37,910 nucleotides of DNA from Lentisphaerota bacterium. GTDB taxonomy: Bacteria; Verrucomicrobiota; Lentisphaeria; Oligosphaerales; JABHEG01. How positions within the stretch are numbered: the stretch's first letter is position 1; every line of letters starts with the position of its first letter. The stretch lies in NCBI GenBank assembly GCA_018676675.1, contig JABHEG010000098.1, forward strand, positions 1-37,910. Direction: 5' to 3'. This document shows positions 9,657 through 17,864 of this stretch, piece after piece. A program made the position numbers and the translations under genes. The notes beneath the pieces were generated by a model. That model made no database searches, was not told the origin of the DNA, and saw only the letters and a list, made by a program, of their open reading frames with translations.

Positions 9657-9898
9657 CAAGAGTTCCTTTATGTTCAGCTGTGTCCTCGCAACAGTCTACT
9701 GTCGTTCCAGGCACGGTCCAGCTCTTCGGTTATTCACCTGGCACCCTCCTGGGCTCATTCCATGCTGACTTCGCGCCCCGAAGCCTTGGCGCTCGAGGCG
9801 ACCAAACAGCGAAGCCCGGGTCTGGATCGGGATAACGAGGAGGACCGAAAACGCCGCGTTCGTGGTGAGGGGCGCTGGCTCTGCCGAGGGCCGCGTGA

Positions 9899-10961
9899 TT
9901 ACCTGGCCTCCAGCCTCAAGGCATCGAACATGACGGCGATGTAGGGCGCACCCGTGGAGGAGGACCGGGGTTTGCGGTGGGGGGTCAAGCGGATCGTGAG
10001 CGTGTTCTTCCCAGCCTGCAAGCGCGACGCGGGGAAGGTGATGGTCTCCTCCTGGCACAGACCGCGAATGTCGCTCCGATGGATGGCTCCACCATGCCTG
10101 AACGTTTCCTTGATCTCCGCCAACGGCTGGCCGTTGAGTGACAGCGAAAGGTCGACGAAGGGGTACCTGCCATGCTGTATGGCATCCGCCAGAGCCAAAA
10201 GCAGGCTGGCCTTCGGTTCCATCGGTGCGACGGGCAAGGCGAACTCAATTTGCAGGACGGGATCATATGGCACGCCACTCCCTTGCACATAGGCTGCCAG
10301 GATGTAGGGAATGTCCTGCGCTTCCCCGTGGTCGGCAACAAAGGCAATGATTCCGTCCGGGAACTGCTTCCGGATTCTCATCCACAGTCCCCAATGGCGG
10401 AAGTCATTGCCGTGCCCGAATTCCGCGCCGGAGCGGTCGAGGATGCCGATCTGCCAGAGTCGGCGCCCAACAGCCGGCGTTTCCCAACTCAGCGTTCCGG
10501 AATCGGTGGCTGTCTTGGCGGCGACTGAGATGTCGTACTTTGTGAAGCGCCCGGGGATGTCGTCTTTCAGCGTAATCGACGGCGAAGTCGTGCTGGTGCG
10601 CGAAGCCGACATCGAGGAGTTGATCGTCATCGTGCGCAACGATGAGCCTGGTCTTTTTGGGGGACATGAACCCGTTCCGGTCATTGGACTGCATGTAGCC
10701 CTTGCCGATACCGACCAGATTGTTCCCCTTGTAGAGAATCTTGAGAATGGCCCCGCTGTCTCGATCAATCTCCAGCCGGATCGCCTGGTTCGCCATCTCG
10801 ATGCGGGAGTCGCCCACCTGGAGTGTCATCGGCGTCGGTTCAGCATGGACACGTGCCGGGAGACTCACCAAGACGAAGGCAATCATTGCTTTGGTGTACG
10901 TGATGTGTATTCTCCGTAAATCGTCCCAGAGATCTCTTGCCTGTCGGTAGGTCAGGCTCAT
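9899..10961 (-). pseudogene. Decayed rhamnogalacturonan lyase (PL4-like), internal deletion and frameshift
   Basis: Two pieces of one lyase lie in different frames. The N-terminal piece starts at 10961 (ATGA overlap with the peptidase stop), with a signal sequence ending ARVHAEP, then a PL4 domain-I opening: MANQAIRLEIDRDSGAI, LKILYKGNNLVGIGKGY and DVGFAHQHDFAVDY. Near 10560-10590 this frame loses sense. The frame one base away continues as the PL4 middle and C-terminal domains: TDSGTLSW, GRRLWQIGILDRSGAEF, LSLNGQPLAEI, AIHRSDIRGL, and AGKNTLTIRL to AVMFDALRLEA. Joined, they give about 350 residues, against well over 500 in PL4 enzymes. Most of the catalytic beta-sandwich (only about 90 residues remain) is therefore missing as well as the frame being broken. 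A single sequencing error would not explain the missing part. The gene is probably not functional as a lyase. Confidence 0.75.
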
Positions 10962-12055
10962 GTGGCGTGGCCGTAGCGGTGCATGAGTTCGACCAACTTG
11001 TCAAGTGGCAAGGCCTCGACCGTCTTCCCGCGATAACCCGTGACCGTGGTGGCCATGAAAAGCGAGTTGTAGATGGCCTCTTCGGTGGCCTCGATAGCCG
11101 CTTGGAACAGCGGTGAGAGCATACTGTTGGGAAGATCGGTCACCGGCAGTGCATGCTTGCGGCGCTCCGGGGTGCGGCGCACATCGGCAGCCGTCGAGAA
11201 GGAGATGACAAAATCGCCCGAATCATTGGCCATTGACGATCCTGTCCGTCCCAGGCCGATTACGGCACGCATAGCCAATCGGTTCAGGTTGCGATTTGAG
11301 AGCGGCGCATCTGTGGCCACGATGATCATGATCGATCCCCCGGCCGCCGAGCTGTCGTGCATGTCTTTCAGATAGTATTGGCCTAACTCAACCCCCACCG
11401 GCACGCCCATCACCTGCAGCACGCCGCCGTAGTTGGTCTGCACGAGTACGCCCAGCGAGTACCCGCCAAGCTGTTCGGGGAGCTTGCGCGAGCTGGTACC
11501 GATACCTCCCTTCCAACCGAAGCACACCGTGCCTGTTCCTGCCCCCACAGAACCCTCTTCGACCGGCCCGGTCGATGCATTCTCGATGGACTTGCGGATT
11601 TTCTCCGGGGTCAGAATACGTCTGCGGATATCGTTCAGCCGTCCATCGTTGGTCTCTCCTACCACAGGGTTCACGGTGGTCACGCCGTCGTTGCCGGGTT
11701 GCTCCAGTGTGTAGTCCAGGAGAGCATCGGCGGCCCGGGGCACGCAGAGGGTGTTGGTCAGCACGATTGGCGTCTCGATGCTGCCCAGCTCGGCAATCTG
11801 AGCACCACCGGCCATCTTGCCGTGCCCGTTGGCGATGGTGAGTCCGGCGGGCACTTTGTTCTGGTACAGGTTGTCGCCATGTGGCAGGATGGACGTGGCA
11901 CCGGTTCGGACGCCGTCGCCCGTCTGCACGGTAACATGTCCCACACGCACACCGTCCACATCGGTGATGGCGTTGTGGGCTCCCGGTGTCAGAATCCCAG
12001 GTGAGATGCCCAGCTCTCGAGCGCGTTTCCGGGGCGGTTTCTCCGCATGTCTCAT
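10958..12055 (-). CDS. P1-family self-processing aminopeptidase (DmpA/BapA type)
   Basis: A 365-residue N-terminal-nucleophile peptidase of family P1. Members cut themselves into alpha and beta chains and release N-terminal or beta-amino acids from small peptides. Family signatures are present: NAITDVDGVRVGHVT near the start, GVRTGATSILPH, TVNPVVGETNDG, EEGSVGAGTGTVCFGWKGGIGTSSR, VLVQTNYG, and the self-cleavage site at Gly240-Ser241 in AAGGSIMIIVATDAPL. Ser241 would be the new N-terminal nucleophile. No signal peptide is seen, so it should be cytoplasmic. The ATG at 12055 follows GAGGT. It begins ten bases after the activase stop, and its own stop overlaps the start of the lyase remnant. The tight packing with a glycyl radical enzyme is unusual. 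The natural substrate is unknown. Confidence 0.92.
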   Translation of the reverse strand: MRHAEKPPRKRARELGISPGILTPGAHNAITDVDGVRVGHVTVQTGDGVRTGATSILPHGDNLYQNKVPAGLTIANGHGKMAGGAQIAELGSIETPIVLTNTLCVPRAADALLDYTLEQPGNDGVTTVNPVVGETNDGRLNDIRRRILTPEKIRKSIENASTGPVEEGSVGAGTGTVCFGWKGGIGTSSRKLPEQLGGYSLGVLVQTNYGGVLQVMGVPVGVELGQYYLKDMHDSSAAGGSIMIIVATDAPLSNRNLNRLAMRAVIGLGRTGSSMANDSGDFVISFSTAADVRRTPERRKHALPVTDLPNSMLSPLFQAAIEATEEAIYNSLFMATTVTGYRGKTVEALPLDKLVELMHRYGHAT

Positions 12056-12065
12056 CGATGTACCT

Positions 12066-13061
12066 CTACTCAGAGCATGGATACGTACTGAGAGTTTCAG
12101 GTAATCCCTCTGCGATCAGCCCGGAGACGAGCACTTTGTCGTCAACCATGCCTGTGGAGAGGGCGGTCTTCATGATGGCGTCAACCTCAGTCTGGCGCAT
12201 CAAGGGCGTGTCTGCGCAGGGCCAGGACAACCCCATCTTCTCATACTTGCTGTTGCACGCGCTGTTGAAGGCGCAGAGCTCCCATCGTTCCACCACATCC
12301 GGCAGATCTTCGTGGATGAACCGGCTGATTGCGAGGATGTTCTCCGGGGTGGCAGTGACACCGGGAATGAGCGGCGTGCGGATCCAGAGCTTCATGGCGC
12401 GGTTCACGTTTCTAATGTGGTCGACGATCCGGTCGAGATTTGCCAGGATCGCGTCGTTGGGCCGGCCGGTGTGCGCTTGGTGCAGACCGGATTCCAGTAA
12501 TTTGATATCGAACAACACATGATCTGTGTGGGGCAGAACGGCAGCGAGAGCGGCTTGGGGGGCCAGACCGCAGGTGTCCAAGGCGGTGTGGACTCCCGTT
12601 TCCTGCAGTCGTCTGAGGAGTTCCGCGACGCTTCTGTACTGGCCCAGGGGTTCGCCTCCTGAGATCGTGACGCCTCCGCCAAATGCCTTGTAGTAGTCCT
12701 GGTCTTTGAGGGCTTCTTTCAGCAGTGCGTCAATGGGCCAGTCCTGACTGTTGAACGCCATTGCCCGAGAGGGGCACGCTTCCACGCATGCGCCGCATCG
12801 TCTGCATGTCTGCCGATCCTGACGCAAACCCGCAGCGGACTCGCTCAGCGCATCAGAGGGGCAGGCATCGAGGCAGGCGAGGCAGCGGATGCACTTGTGG
12901 CTCTCCCACCAGACCTCCGGTTCAACGTTCATTCCTTCGGGATTCTGGCACCACACGCAGCGGAGCGGGCAGCCTTTGAGAAACAGGGTCGTTCGCACAC
13001 CGGGGCCATCGTGGGTCGTCCCACGGATGATCTCGATGACCCGCATCTGGCGCTCATCCAC
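12066..13061 (-). CDS. Glycyl-radical-enzyme activase (radical SAM)
   Basis: A 331-residue radical S-adenosylmethionine protein that should install the glycyl radical on the enzyme encoded just upstream. It has the HDGPGVRTTLFLKGCPL motif and the CX3CX2C cluster site (Cys31, Cys35, Cys38). An insert carries two ferredoxin-type four-cysteine sets (Cys57/60/63/67 and Cys86/89/92/96), typical of activases other than the simple PFL activase. The SAM-binding SGGEP lies at 134-138 and the LDTCG segment follows. The start is GTG at 13061, two bases after the upstream stop, with GAGGG as ribosome-binding site. An ATG five codons in is an alternative. Translation is probably coupled to the glycyl radical enzyme. 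Cytoplasmic and oxygen-sensitive, implying anaerobic expression. Confidence 0.95.
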   Translation of the reverse strand: MDERQMRVIEIIRGTTHDGPGVRTTLFLKGCPLRCVWCQNPEGMNVEPEVWWESHKCIRCLACLDACPSDALSESAAGLRQDRQTCRRCGACVEACPSRAMAFNSQDWPIDALLKEALKDQDYYKAFGGGVTISGGEPLGQYRSVAELLRRLQETGVHTALDTCGLAPQAALAAVLPHTDHVLFDIKLLESGLHQAHTGRPNDAILANLDRIVDHIRNVNRAMKLWIRTPLIPGVTATPENILAISRFIHEDLPDVVERWELCAFNSACNSKYEKMGLSWPCADTPLMRQTEVDAIMKTALSTGMVDDKVLVSGLIAEGLPETLSTYPCSE

Positions 13062-13063
13062 CG

Positions 13064-15313
13064 CTAGAATCCCTCGTAGTTTATTCGGGTGACAAACTCC
13101 TGCTGGTAGTCTCTCGACAGGCAGATAAAGCGACTGGCATAGCCGGTTACACGCACGATGATGTTCTGGTATTCGGGGATTTCCGGATGGTCCATCGCGT
13201 CCCGCAGTGTTTCCAGATCCATGATATTGAGGTTGATCTGGATCCCGCCTTTCCTGAAGAACGTCTCCGAGAAGTTGCGCACGTAGGTCCAGACGTCGTC
13301 TTTGCCGTCGAAGAACCTGGGCTGCAGTTCGACCTGCATTGTGCCGCCCTGGAACTTCCGCTGGTCGATCTTGGCGATGGAGTTGGCAGTAGCCAGCAAA
13401 CCAGTGTTGTTTCTGCCCACCTGGGGGTTTATCCCGTGCGCCAGATATTCGTCAGCGAGGCGACCGTCGGGTGTCGCCCCGACAGCACTCGGGTTCAGAT
13501 GTCCTTGGAAGTGGAAAAGGGAGGCCCTGAACTCTTGGCCGCGCTGATTAACCATGCTGCCCAGTATCTCAGCCAGCGAGTCCGTGATGCGGACGAGCAG
13601 TGCATCCACGTCGTCCAGATCGTTGCCGAACTTGTCCTGGTTCAGGAAACGCTGACGCATGGGCTCGTTGTCCTGCCAGTTGGCCTGGGTGGCCGCCTTC
13701 ACGTCGGTAAGCGTGTACCTTCCTTCCTCAAACACGAGTTGGCGGATCGCATGGAAGGCATCCGCGACGTTCGGGATCCCCAGGATGTTGACGGACGTGT
13801 ATTGATAGTCCACCCCCCGCGCTCCCACCATGTCGATGCCGCGCTCGATGGGACCATGGCTGTTCATCGACGTGAACATCTCGGGCCAGAGGCGATCCAG
13901 CAAATCGTACTGAGTGTTCTTCCATTCGCGCAGCGCCCGGGCGGTTCTGGTGAGTTCTTCCTCAAACAGAGCATAGAAGCACTCAAAGTCTCCGATGTCC
14001 TGCTCAATCGCCGCGGCAATAGCACGCTGCATCGGGGCCAGCAGATTGATCGAGTTGACGTCCTGGTCACAGAACTCCTTGCCGGGGATACAGAACCACT
14101 GGCACCCACTGTAGGCGACCTTCCAGGCGTCTTCCTCCGGGATGCCGGAGCGCAATTGGGCCTCGTACATCAGGTCGTAGTTGACCAACACGGGAATACT
14201 CTCGCCGTGACGTGCCAGCACATCACAGGCGTAGTCATAAAACTCCGGGTCAATGTCGGGGTGCCACATCACTCCCAGGTTGTTGTAGTCACCGATCAGG
14301 TCATATGCTTCCAGGACCACAAAGCTCACCTCATTGGTGGCGTCCTTGAGTTTTGCATCGCGTCCTCCCATACTGAAGAAGTGCCCGCGCAGCTTGAGGA
14401 ACATCTCCGACAGGTACTCGCGTGCCTCTTCATCGGATAACTCCCCGACCGCTTTGCTCTTGCGGTACAGATCGATCAGATACAGGTCCAGCCGGCCATA
14501 GCCATTGCCGTGCCCAACGACGCGGTCCATCATCACCGCAAAGTGGATCCACTGGACACCTTCGTAGTAGGTGCGCGGCGCACCCGTGGCGATGTGTGCG
14601 CAGCATTCGGCAACGCGTTCGTAGGTCTCCTTCTGCCAGGGATCGGTTTCCCCTTGCGCCAGTTCGCGTGCCTTCTCGGCATGGTGCTGAATGAAGCGGA
14701 TGACTGACTCGCAGATCATCTGCAGACCATGCAGATAGGAGGCCTTGGGTTGGTTGTCGAGCCTGATGTACTTCGCCCGGCTCCGCTTGATTCGCTCGAG
14801 GATGCCGCCCCAGCCCTGGGAGAGTCCGATGGCCAGATCCGGACAGGTGTGTCCTGTGCTGACGCCGCTGGCACCCAGGGCGTGGGCCATCTTGCCGACT
14901 TCCTGCGCTTCAGCAGGCCAGACATACTGCCGGACCATGTGCATTTCCCAGTGGATTTCGCCGACGATGCGTTCGTCCGGATGGATATCAATCGGGAAAT
15001 GGTCCACCAGAAACGCATAGTCGCGTCCCCAACTTTCTCCCGTGGGCTCGTAGCCGTTCACTTTCGACGGCATCTGGTCCAGCTCGGGGAAGGGGCCGAT
15101 ATGGATCCAGCATGCGTGGTCACCCAGCGGCATGTCTTCCGAACCCAATCTCCTTTTCCCGCTGATTGCCAGTTCGCGACTTCGCCGGGCCAGTTCCTGA
15201 ATGCGGGGTGACTGGCTGAGCTTTGGCGGGGCGTTCACACCCACCGCAGCGGGAATCACATTACGGGAAACAGCATCCTCGATGCCGGTGTCATTCAGCA
15301 TTATGTGCCCCAT
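13064..15313 (-). CDS. Glycyl radical enzyme (pyruvate formate-lyase superfamily), unassigned subfamily
   Basis: A 749-residue glycyl radical enzyme. The C-terminal radical loop is RVTGYASRF, with Gly724 as the radical site 25 residues from the end. The expected thiyl-radical cysteine is Cys404 in YSGCQWFCIPGKEF. Eliminating members such as glycerol, choline, hydroxyproline and isethionate enzymes normally have GCxE here, whereas this protein has Trp406 in place of the glutamate and a second cysteine at 408. It also lacks the adjacent cysteine pair of pyruvate formate-lyase. The reaction therefore cannot be named from motifs. The length is slightly short of the usual 780-850. The ATG at 15313 has GAAGGA about ten bases upstream; an ATG four codons in is possible. 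It heads a tight run with its activase and a peptidase, divergent from a DUF4838 gene. Confidence 0.93.
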   Translation of the reverse strand: MGHIMLNDTGIEDAVSRNVIPAAVGVNAPPKLSQSPRIQELARRSRELAISGKRRLGSEDMPLGDHACWIHIGPFPELDQMPSKVNGYEPTGESWGRDYAFLVDHFPIDIHPDERIVGEIHWEMHMVRQYVWPAEAQEVGKMAHALGASGVSTGHTCPDLAIGLSQGWGGILERIKRSRAKYIRLDNQPKASYLHGLQMICESVIRFIQHHAEKARELAQGETDPWQKETYERVAECCAHIATGAPRTYYEGVQWIHFAVMMDRVVGHGNGYGRLDLYLIDLYRKSKAVGELSDEEAREYLSEMFLKLRGHFFSMGGRDAKLKDATNEVSFVVLEAYDLIGDYNNLGVMWHPDIDPEFYDYACDVLARHGESIPVLVNYDLMYEAQLRSGIPEEDAWKVAYSGCQWFCIPGKEFCDQDVNSINLLAPMQRAIAAAIEQDIGDFECFYALFEEELTRTARALREWKNTQYDLLDRLWPEMFTSMNSHGPIERGIDMVGARGVDYQYTSVNILGIPNVADAFHAIRQLVFEEGRYTLTDVKAATQANWQDNEPMRQRFLNQDKFGNDLDDVDALLVRITDSLAEILGSMVNQRGQEFRASLFHFQGHLNPSAVGATPDGRLADEYLAHGINPQVGRNNTGLLATANSIAKIDQRKFQGGTMQVELQPRFFDGKDDVWTYVRNFSETFFRKGGIQINLNIMDLETLRDAMDHPEIPEYQNIIVRVTGYASRFICLSRDYQQEFVTRINYEGF

Positions 15314-15352
15314 GGGCTCATGTTCCTTCTATACTCACTGGGTGAGGAGCGT

Positions 15353-15366
15353 GGTACCATGATACC
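15353..15366. promoter_or_regulatory. Possible operator, 14-bp palindrome in the divergent gap
   Basis: GGTACCATGATACC equals its own reverse complement except for one pair of positions. It lies 40 bases upstream of the glycyl radical enzyme start and 158 bases upstream of the DUF4838 start, where a shared regulator could bind. No second copy was noticed. The rest of this 211-base gap shows no clear promoter. Confidence 0.25.
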
Positions 15367-15524
15367 CACACTCCGTTGTATCCACTTGCGCGCGCGGTTG
15401 TTTCCCGCCCCTGGTCTGGCTCCGACGACACGAGGGGTGGCGCGGAGCCGGGCATCCGCTACGTTGTGGCAAGCGGCCCGAAACGCGCCCCCGCAGGCAC
15501 CATTACATGAGGGAGAACGTGACC

Positions 15525-17849
15525 ATGTCACCGGGAACAATTCGCATTATCTCACTTGCGCTCACCGGCGCCCTGCTTTGCACGGCTGCGCCGACAATTC
15601 GTCTGGCTGAGGACGCGAGCATCGCTGAGAAGACCGCGGCGAGGGAGCTCGCGGAGCACATCGGCCAGATGACCGGCTCCGTGCCGGCCGTTGGCGTGGA
15701 AGGTACGCCTGGCAACGGGCCAACACTGTTTGTCGGGCAGACCAGAGCCGCTGCCCAGGCCGGGATCAAGGCGGCCGAACTGGGAGCCGAGGAATGGCTT
15801 GTCAAGAGTATCGGGGACAGTCTCGTTCTCGCCGGGGGACGTCCTCGCGGCACGCTCTACGCTGTGTACCACTACCTCGAGGACGTGTGCGGGGTCCGCT
15901 GGTGGAACCCGTGGGAACAGACGGTCCCGACACCCAAGACGCTCAAGCTGGCAGGTCTCAATCTGCGCGGCAAACCCACTATTCAGTACAGAGACATCTA
16001 TCAGTTCTACGGCAGCGACGGTGGACGTTTCCCGGCTCGTAACCGCGCCAATCGCGATGGAGACGCCCGCATCTCCGCTGACTACGGCGGCTGCCGGGAC
16101 TACGGGCCGCCTTACCACGTGCACACCTTCTACAAGTACATCCCCCCAAAAAAGTACCTCGAGACTCACCCCGAGTGGTTCTCTGAAATCAAAGGGAGAC
16201 GAGTTGCAGAACACCACCAGCTCTGCCTCAGCAACAAGGAACTGCGTAAGGTCTTCATCGACAAGTTGCGCGTCTACATCCGCCAGTCCGAAGTGGCCGC
16301 AAAGAAGAAGGGCACCCCCGCGCCGATTGTCTATGACATCTCCCAAAACGACTGGGGCGGTCAGTGCCAGTGCGCCCCCTGCCAGGTTATCGTCAAGCGC
16401 GAAGGTGACTCGGAAGCAGGCCTGCTCCTCGATTTCGTCAACGAAATCGCCGACGCCATTCGCCCCGAGTTCCCCTACGTTTACATCGATACGCTTGCTT
16501 ATCAGTACACGCAGAAGCCCCCGAAGACCGTCCGCCCGCGAGACAACGTGATCATCCGGCTCTGCGATACACGCAGCAATGCCACCTTCCCAATCACCTC
16601 CGAGACGAACACTGATTTCCGGGAGTTCCTGCTCACTTGGGCCCGTATCGCGAAGAACCTGCGCATCTGGGACTACGCGGTTACCTACGCCCAGCCGCGG
16701 GGACTGCCTTACCCAAGCGTCGACACCTACGCGGACGACTTTCGCTTCTACGCCGGACACAATGTCGAAGGTGTTTTCACAGAACTGGAATACACCATCA
16801 CCGCCGACGTGCGTGACTACAAAGTCTGGATGATGACTAAGCTGCTGGAGAATCCCAATGCGGACTTCGCGACTCTTCAGAAGGACTTCACTGATGGATT
16901 CTACGGCGCGGCAGGACCGTTCTTCCGGACATACCGGGCGGCCCTGCGACGTTCGCAAGATCTTCGCAAGGCCTACATCGGCATGTCTCCCGGCGCCAGC
17001 GCCTTCTCGTTCCTGGATTTCGAGACCATCCTGACCAGCCAGAGACTCTTCGACGAGGGCGACAAGGCTCTGGCCGGCAACGACACGCTGCTCCGTCGCT
17101 GGCGACATGCCCGCCTCTCCCTGGATCGTGCCACCTGCGTGCGCTGGCGCCAAATTGCCGGCGATTACAAGCGCCTGGGCAAGTCCATGGGAGACTTCCC
17201 ACTTGATCGCGCCAGGATCGCTGACCGCATCAAGCAGACCTGGACTGAACAGGCGACCATGCGCCTGACCGGAAACGGACGGGCCAGGTCACTCACGCAA
17301 CTGAACGAGGAGATGGTCAAGTTCACCGCACTGCCGACAAATCTCTCCTCGCCCGCCAAATTCCGCGATGTGCCGTTGGAGACGATCTTCGACTTCACCG
17401 CGGACCTCACGAGGAACTGGCAGAATGTCGTCAAGGTGGTCAAGGATCCCGAAGCGGAGAGCGGCATCTCGAACTGCCTGACGTTCCCCAACAGCGCCGG
17501 TGAGAAACAACCCCTGGCGAAGTACAAGCTGCCCATGCCGTGGGGCCTTTACATCCCCCTCGACAAGAACTTCTACGCCAAGACTGACATCAAGCCTGAG
17601 GATGTGCCCGGCGCCGGCTATCACTGGTACAAACTCGGCACACACAAGCTTCAACCCAGCATGTACCTCTACTTTTTCTGGAGCTGGATCATCCAACTCG
17701 ACATCGACAGCGCCAGCGACGTGAACAACCCCGACGCTGAGTTCGATATCTGGGGCCGGATCAAGTTCACAGGTCCCGCGTTCCCGCACGGCAAGGCCGA
17801 CGAAGGGAACGCGATCTGGGTAGAACGGGTTGTGCTCGTCAAGCAGTGA
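15525..17849 (+). CDS. Secreted DUF4838 protein with GH67-N-like domain
   Basis: A 774-residue exported protein. The ATG at 15525 follows GAGGGAG and opens a signal peptide (MSPGTIRIISLALTG, cut near CTAA). An ATG six codons upstream is less well placed. Residues of about 15-130 form an alpha-glucuronidase/hexosaminidase-like N-terminal domain ending in the marker GTLYAVYHYLEDVCGVRWWNP. A DUF4838 TIM-barrel domain follows (about 160-460), with YGPPYHVHTFYKYIPP, HPEWFSEIKG, the SQNDWGGQCQCAPCQ cysteine motif and YVYIDTLAYQYT. The C-terminal 300 residues are not recognised. Family members are presumed glycosidases from fold and context, without an established substrate. The stop is 15 bases from the next gene, so the two are probably co-transcribed. 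Confidence 0.88.
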   Translation: MSPGTIRIISLALTGALLCTAAPTIRLAEDASIAEKTAARELAEHIGQMTGSVPAVGVEGTPGNGPTLFVGQTRAAAQAGIKAAELGAEEWLVKSIGDSLVLAGGRPRGTLYAVYHYLEDVCGVRWWNPWEQTVPTPKTLKLAGLNLRGKPTIQYRDIYQFYGSDGGRFPARNRANRDGDARISADYGGCRDYGPPYHVHTFYKYIPPKKYLETHPEWFSEIKGRRVAEHHQLCLSNKELRKVFIDKLRVYIRQSEVAAKKKGTPAPIVYDISQNDWGGQCQCAPCQVIVKREGDSEAGLLLDFVNEIADAIRPEFPYVYIDTLAYQYTQKPPKTVRPRDNVIIRLCDTRSNATFPITSETNTDFREFLLTWARIAKNLRIWDYAVTYAQPRGLPYPSVDTYADDFRFYAGHNVEGVFTELEYTITADVRDYKVWMMTKLLENPNADFATLQKDFTDGFYGAAGPFFRTYRAALRRSQDLRKAYIGMSPGASAFSFLDFETILTSQRLFDEGDKALAGNDTLLRRWRHARLSLDRATCVRWRQIAGDYKRLGKSMGDFPLDRARIADRIKQTWTEQATMRLTGNGRARSLTQLNEEMVKFTALPTNLSSPAKFRDVPLETIFDFTADLTRNWQNVVKVVKDPEAESGISNCLTFPNSAGEKQPLAKYKLPMPWGLYIPLDKNFYAKTDIKPEDVPGAGYHWYKLGTHKLQPSMYLYFFWSWIIQLDIDSASDVNNPDAEFDIWGRIKFTGPAFPHGKADEGNAIWVERVVLVKQ

Positions 17850-17864
17850 GTCAGGAGAAGCGTG

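Noticed and set aside
9657..9898. A possible small gene in the gap between the lyase remnant and the GH42-like gene.
   Set aside because: No frame of useful length with a credible start, and no structured element, was seen.
13187..14440. A 417-codon open frame on the plus strand.
   Set aside because: It lies wholly antisense to the well-supported glycyl radical enzyme and shows no recognisable domain; long antisense frames are common in GC-rich genes.
15552..17153. A 533-codon open frame on the minus strand.
   Set aside because: It is antisense to the DUF4838 gene, with no family resemblance.
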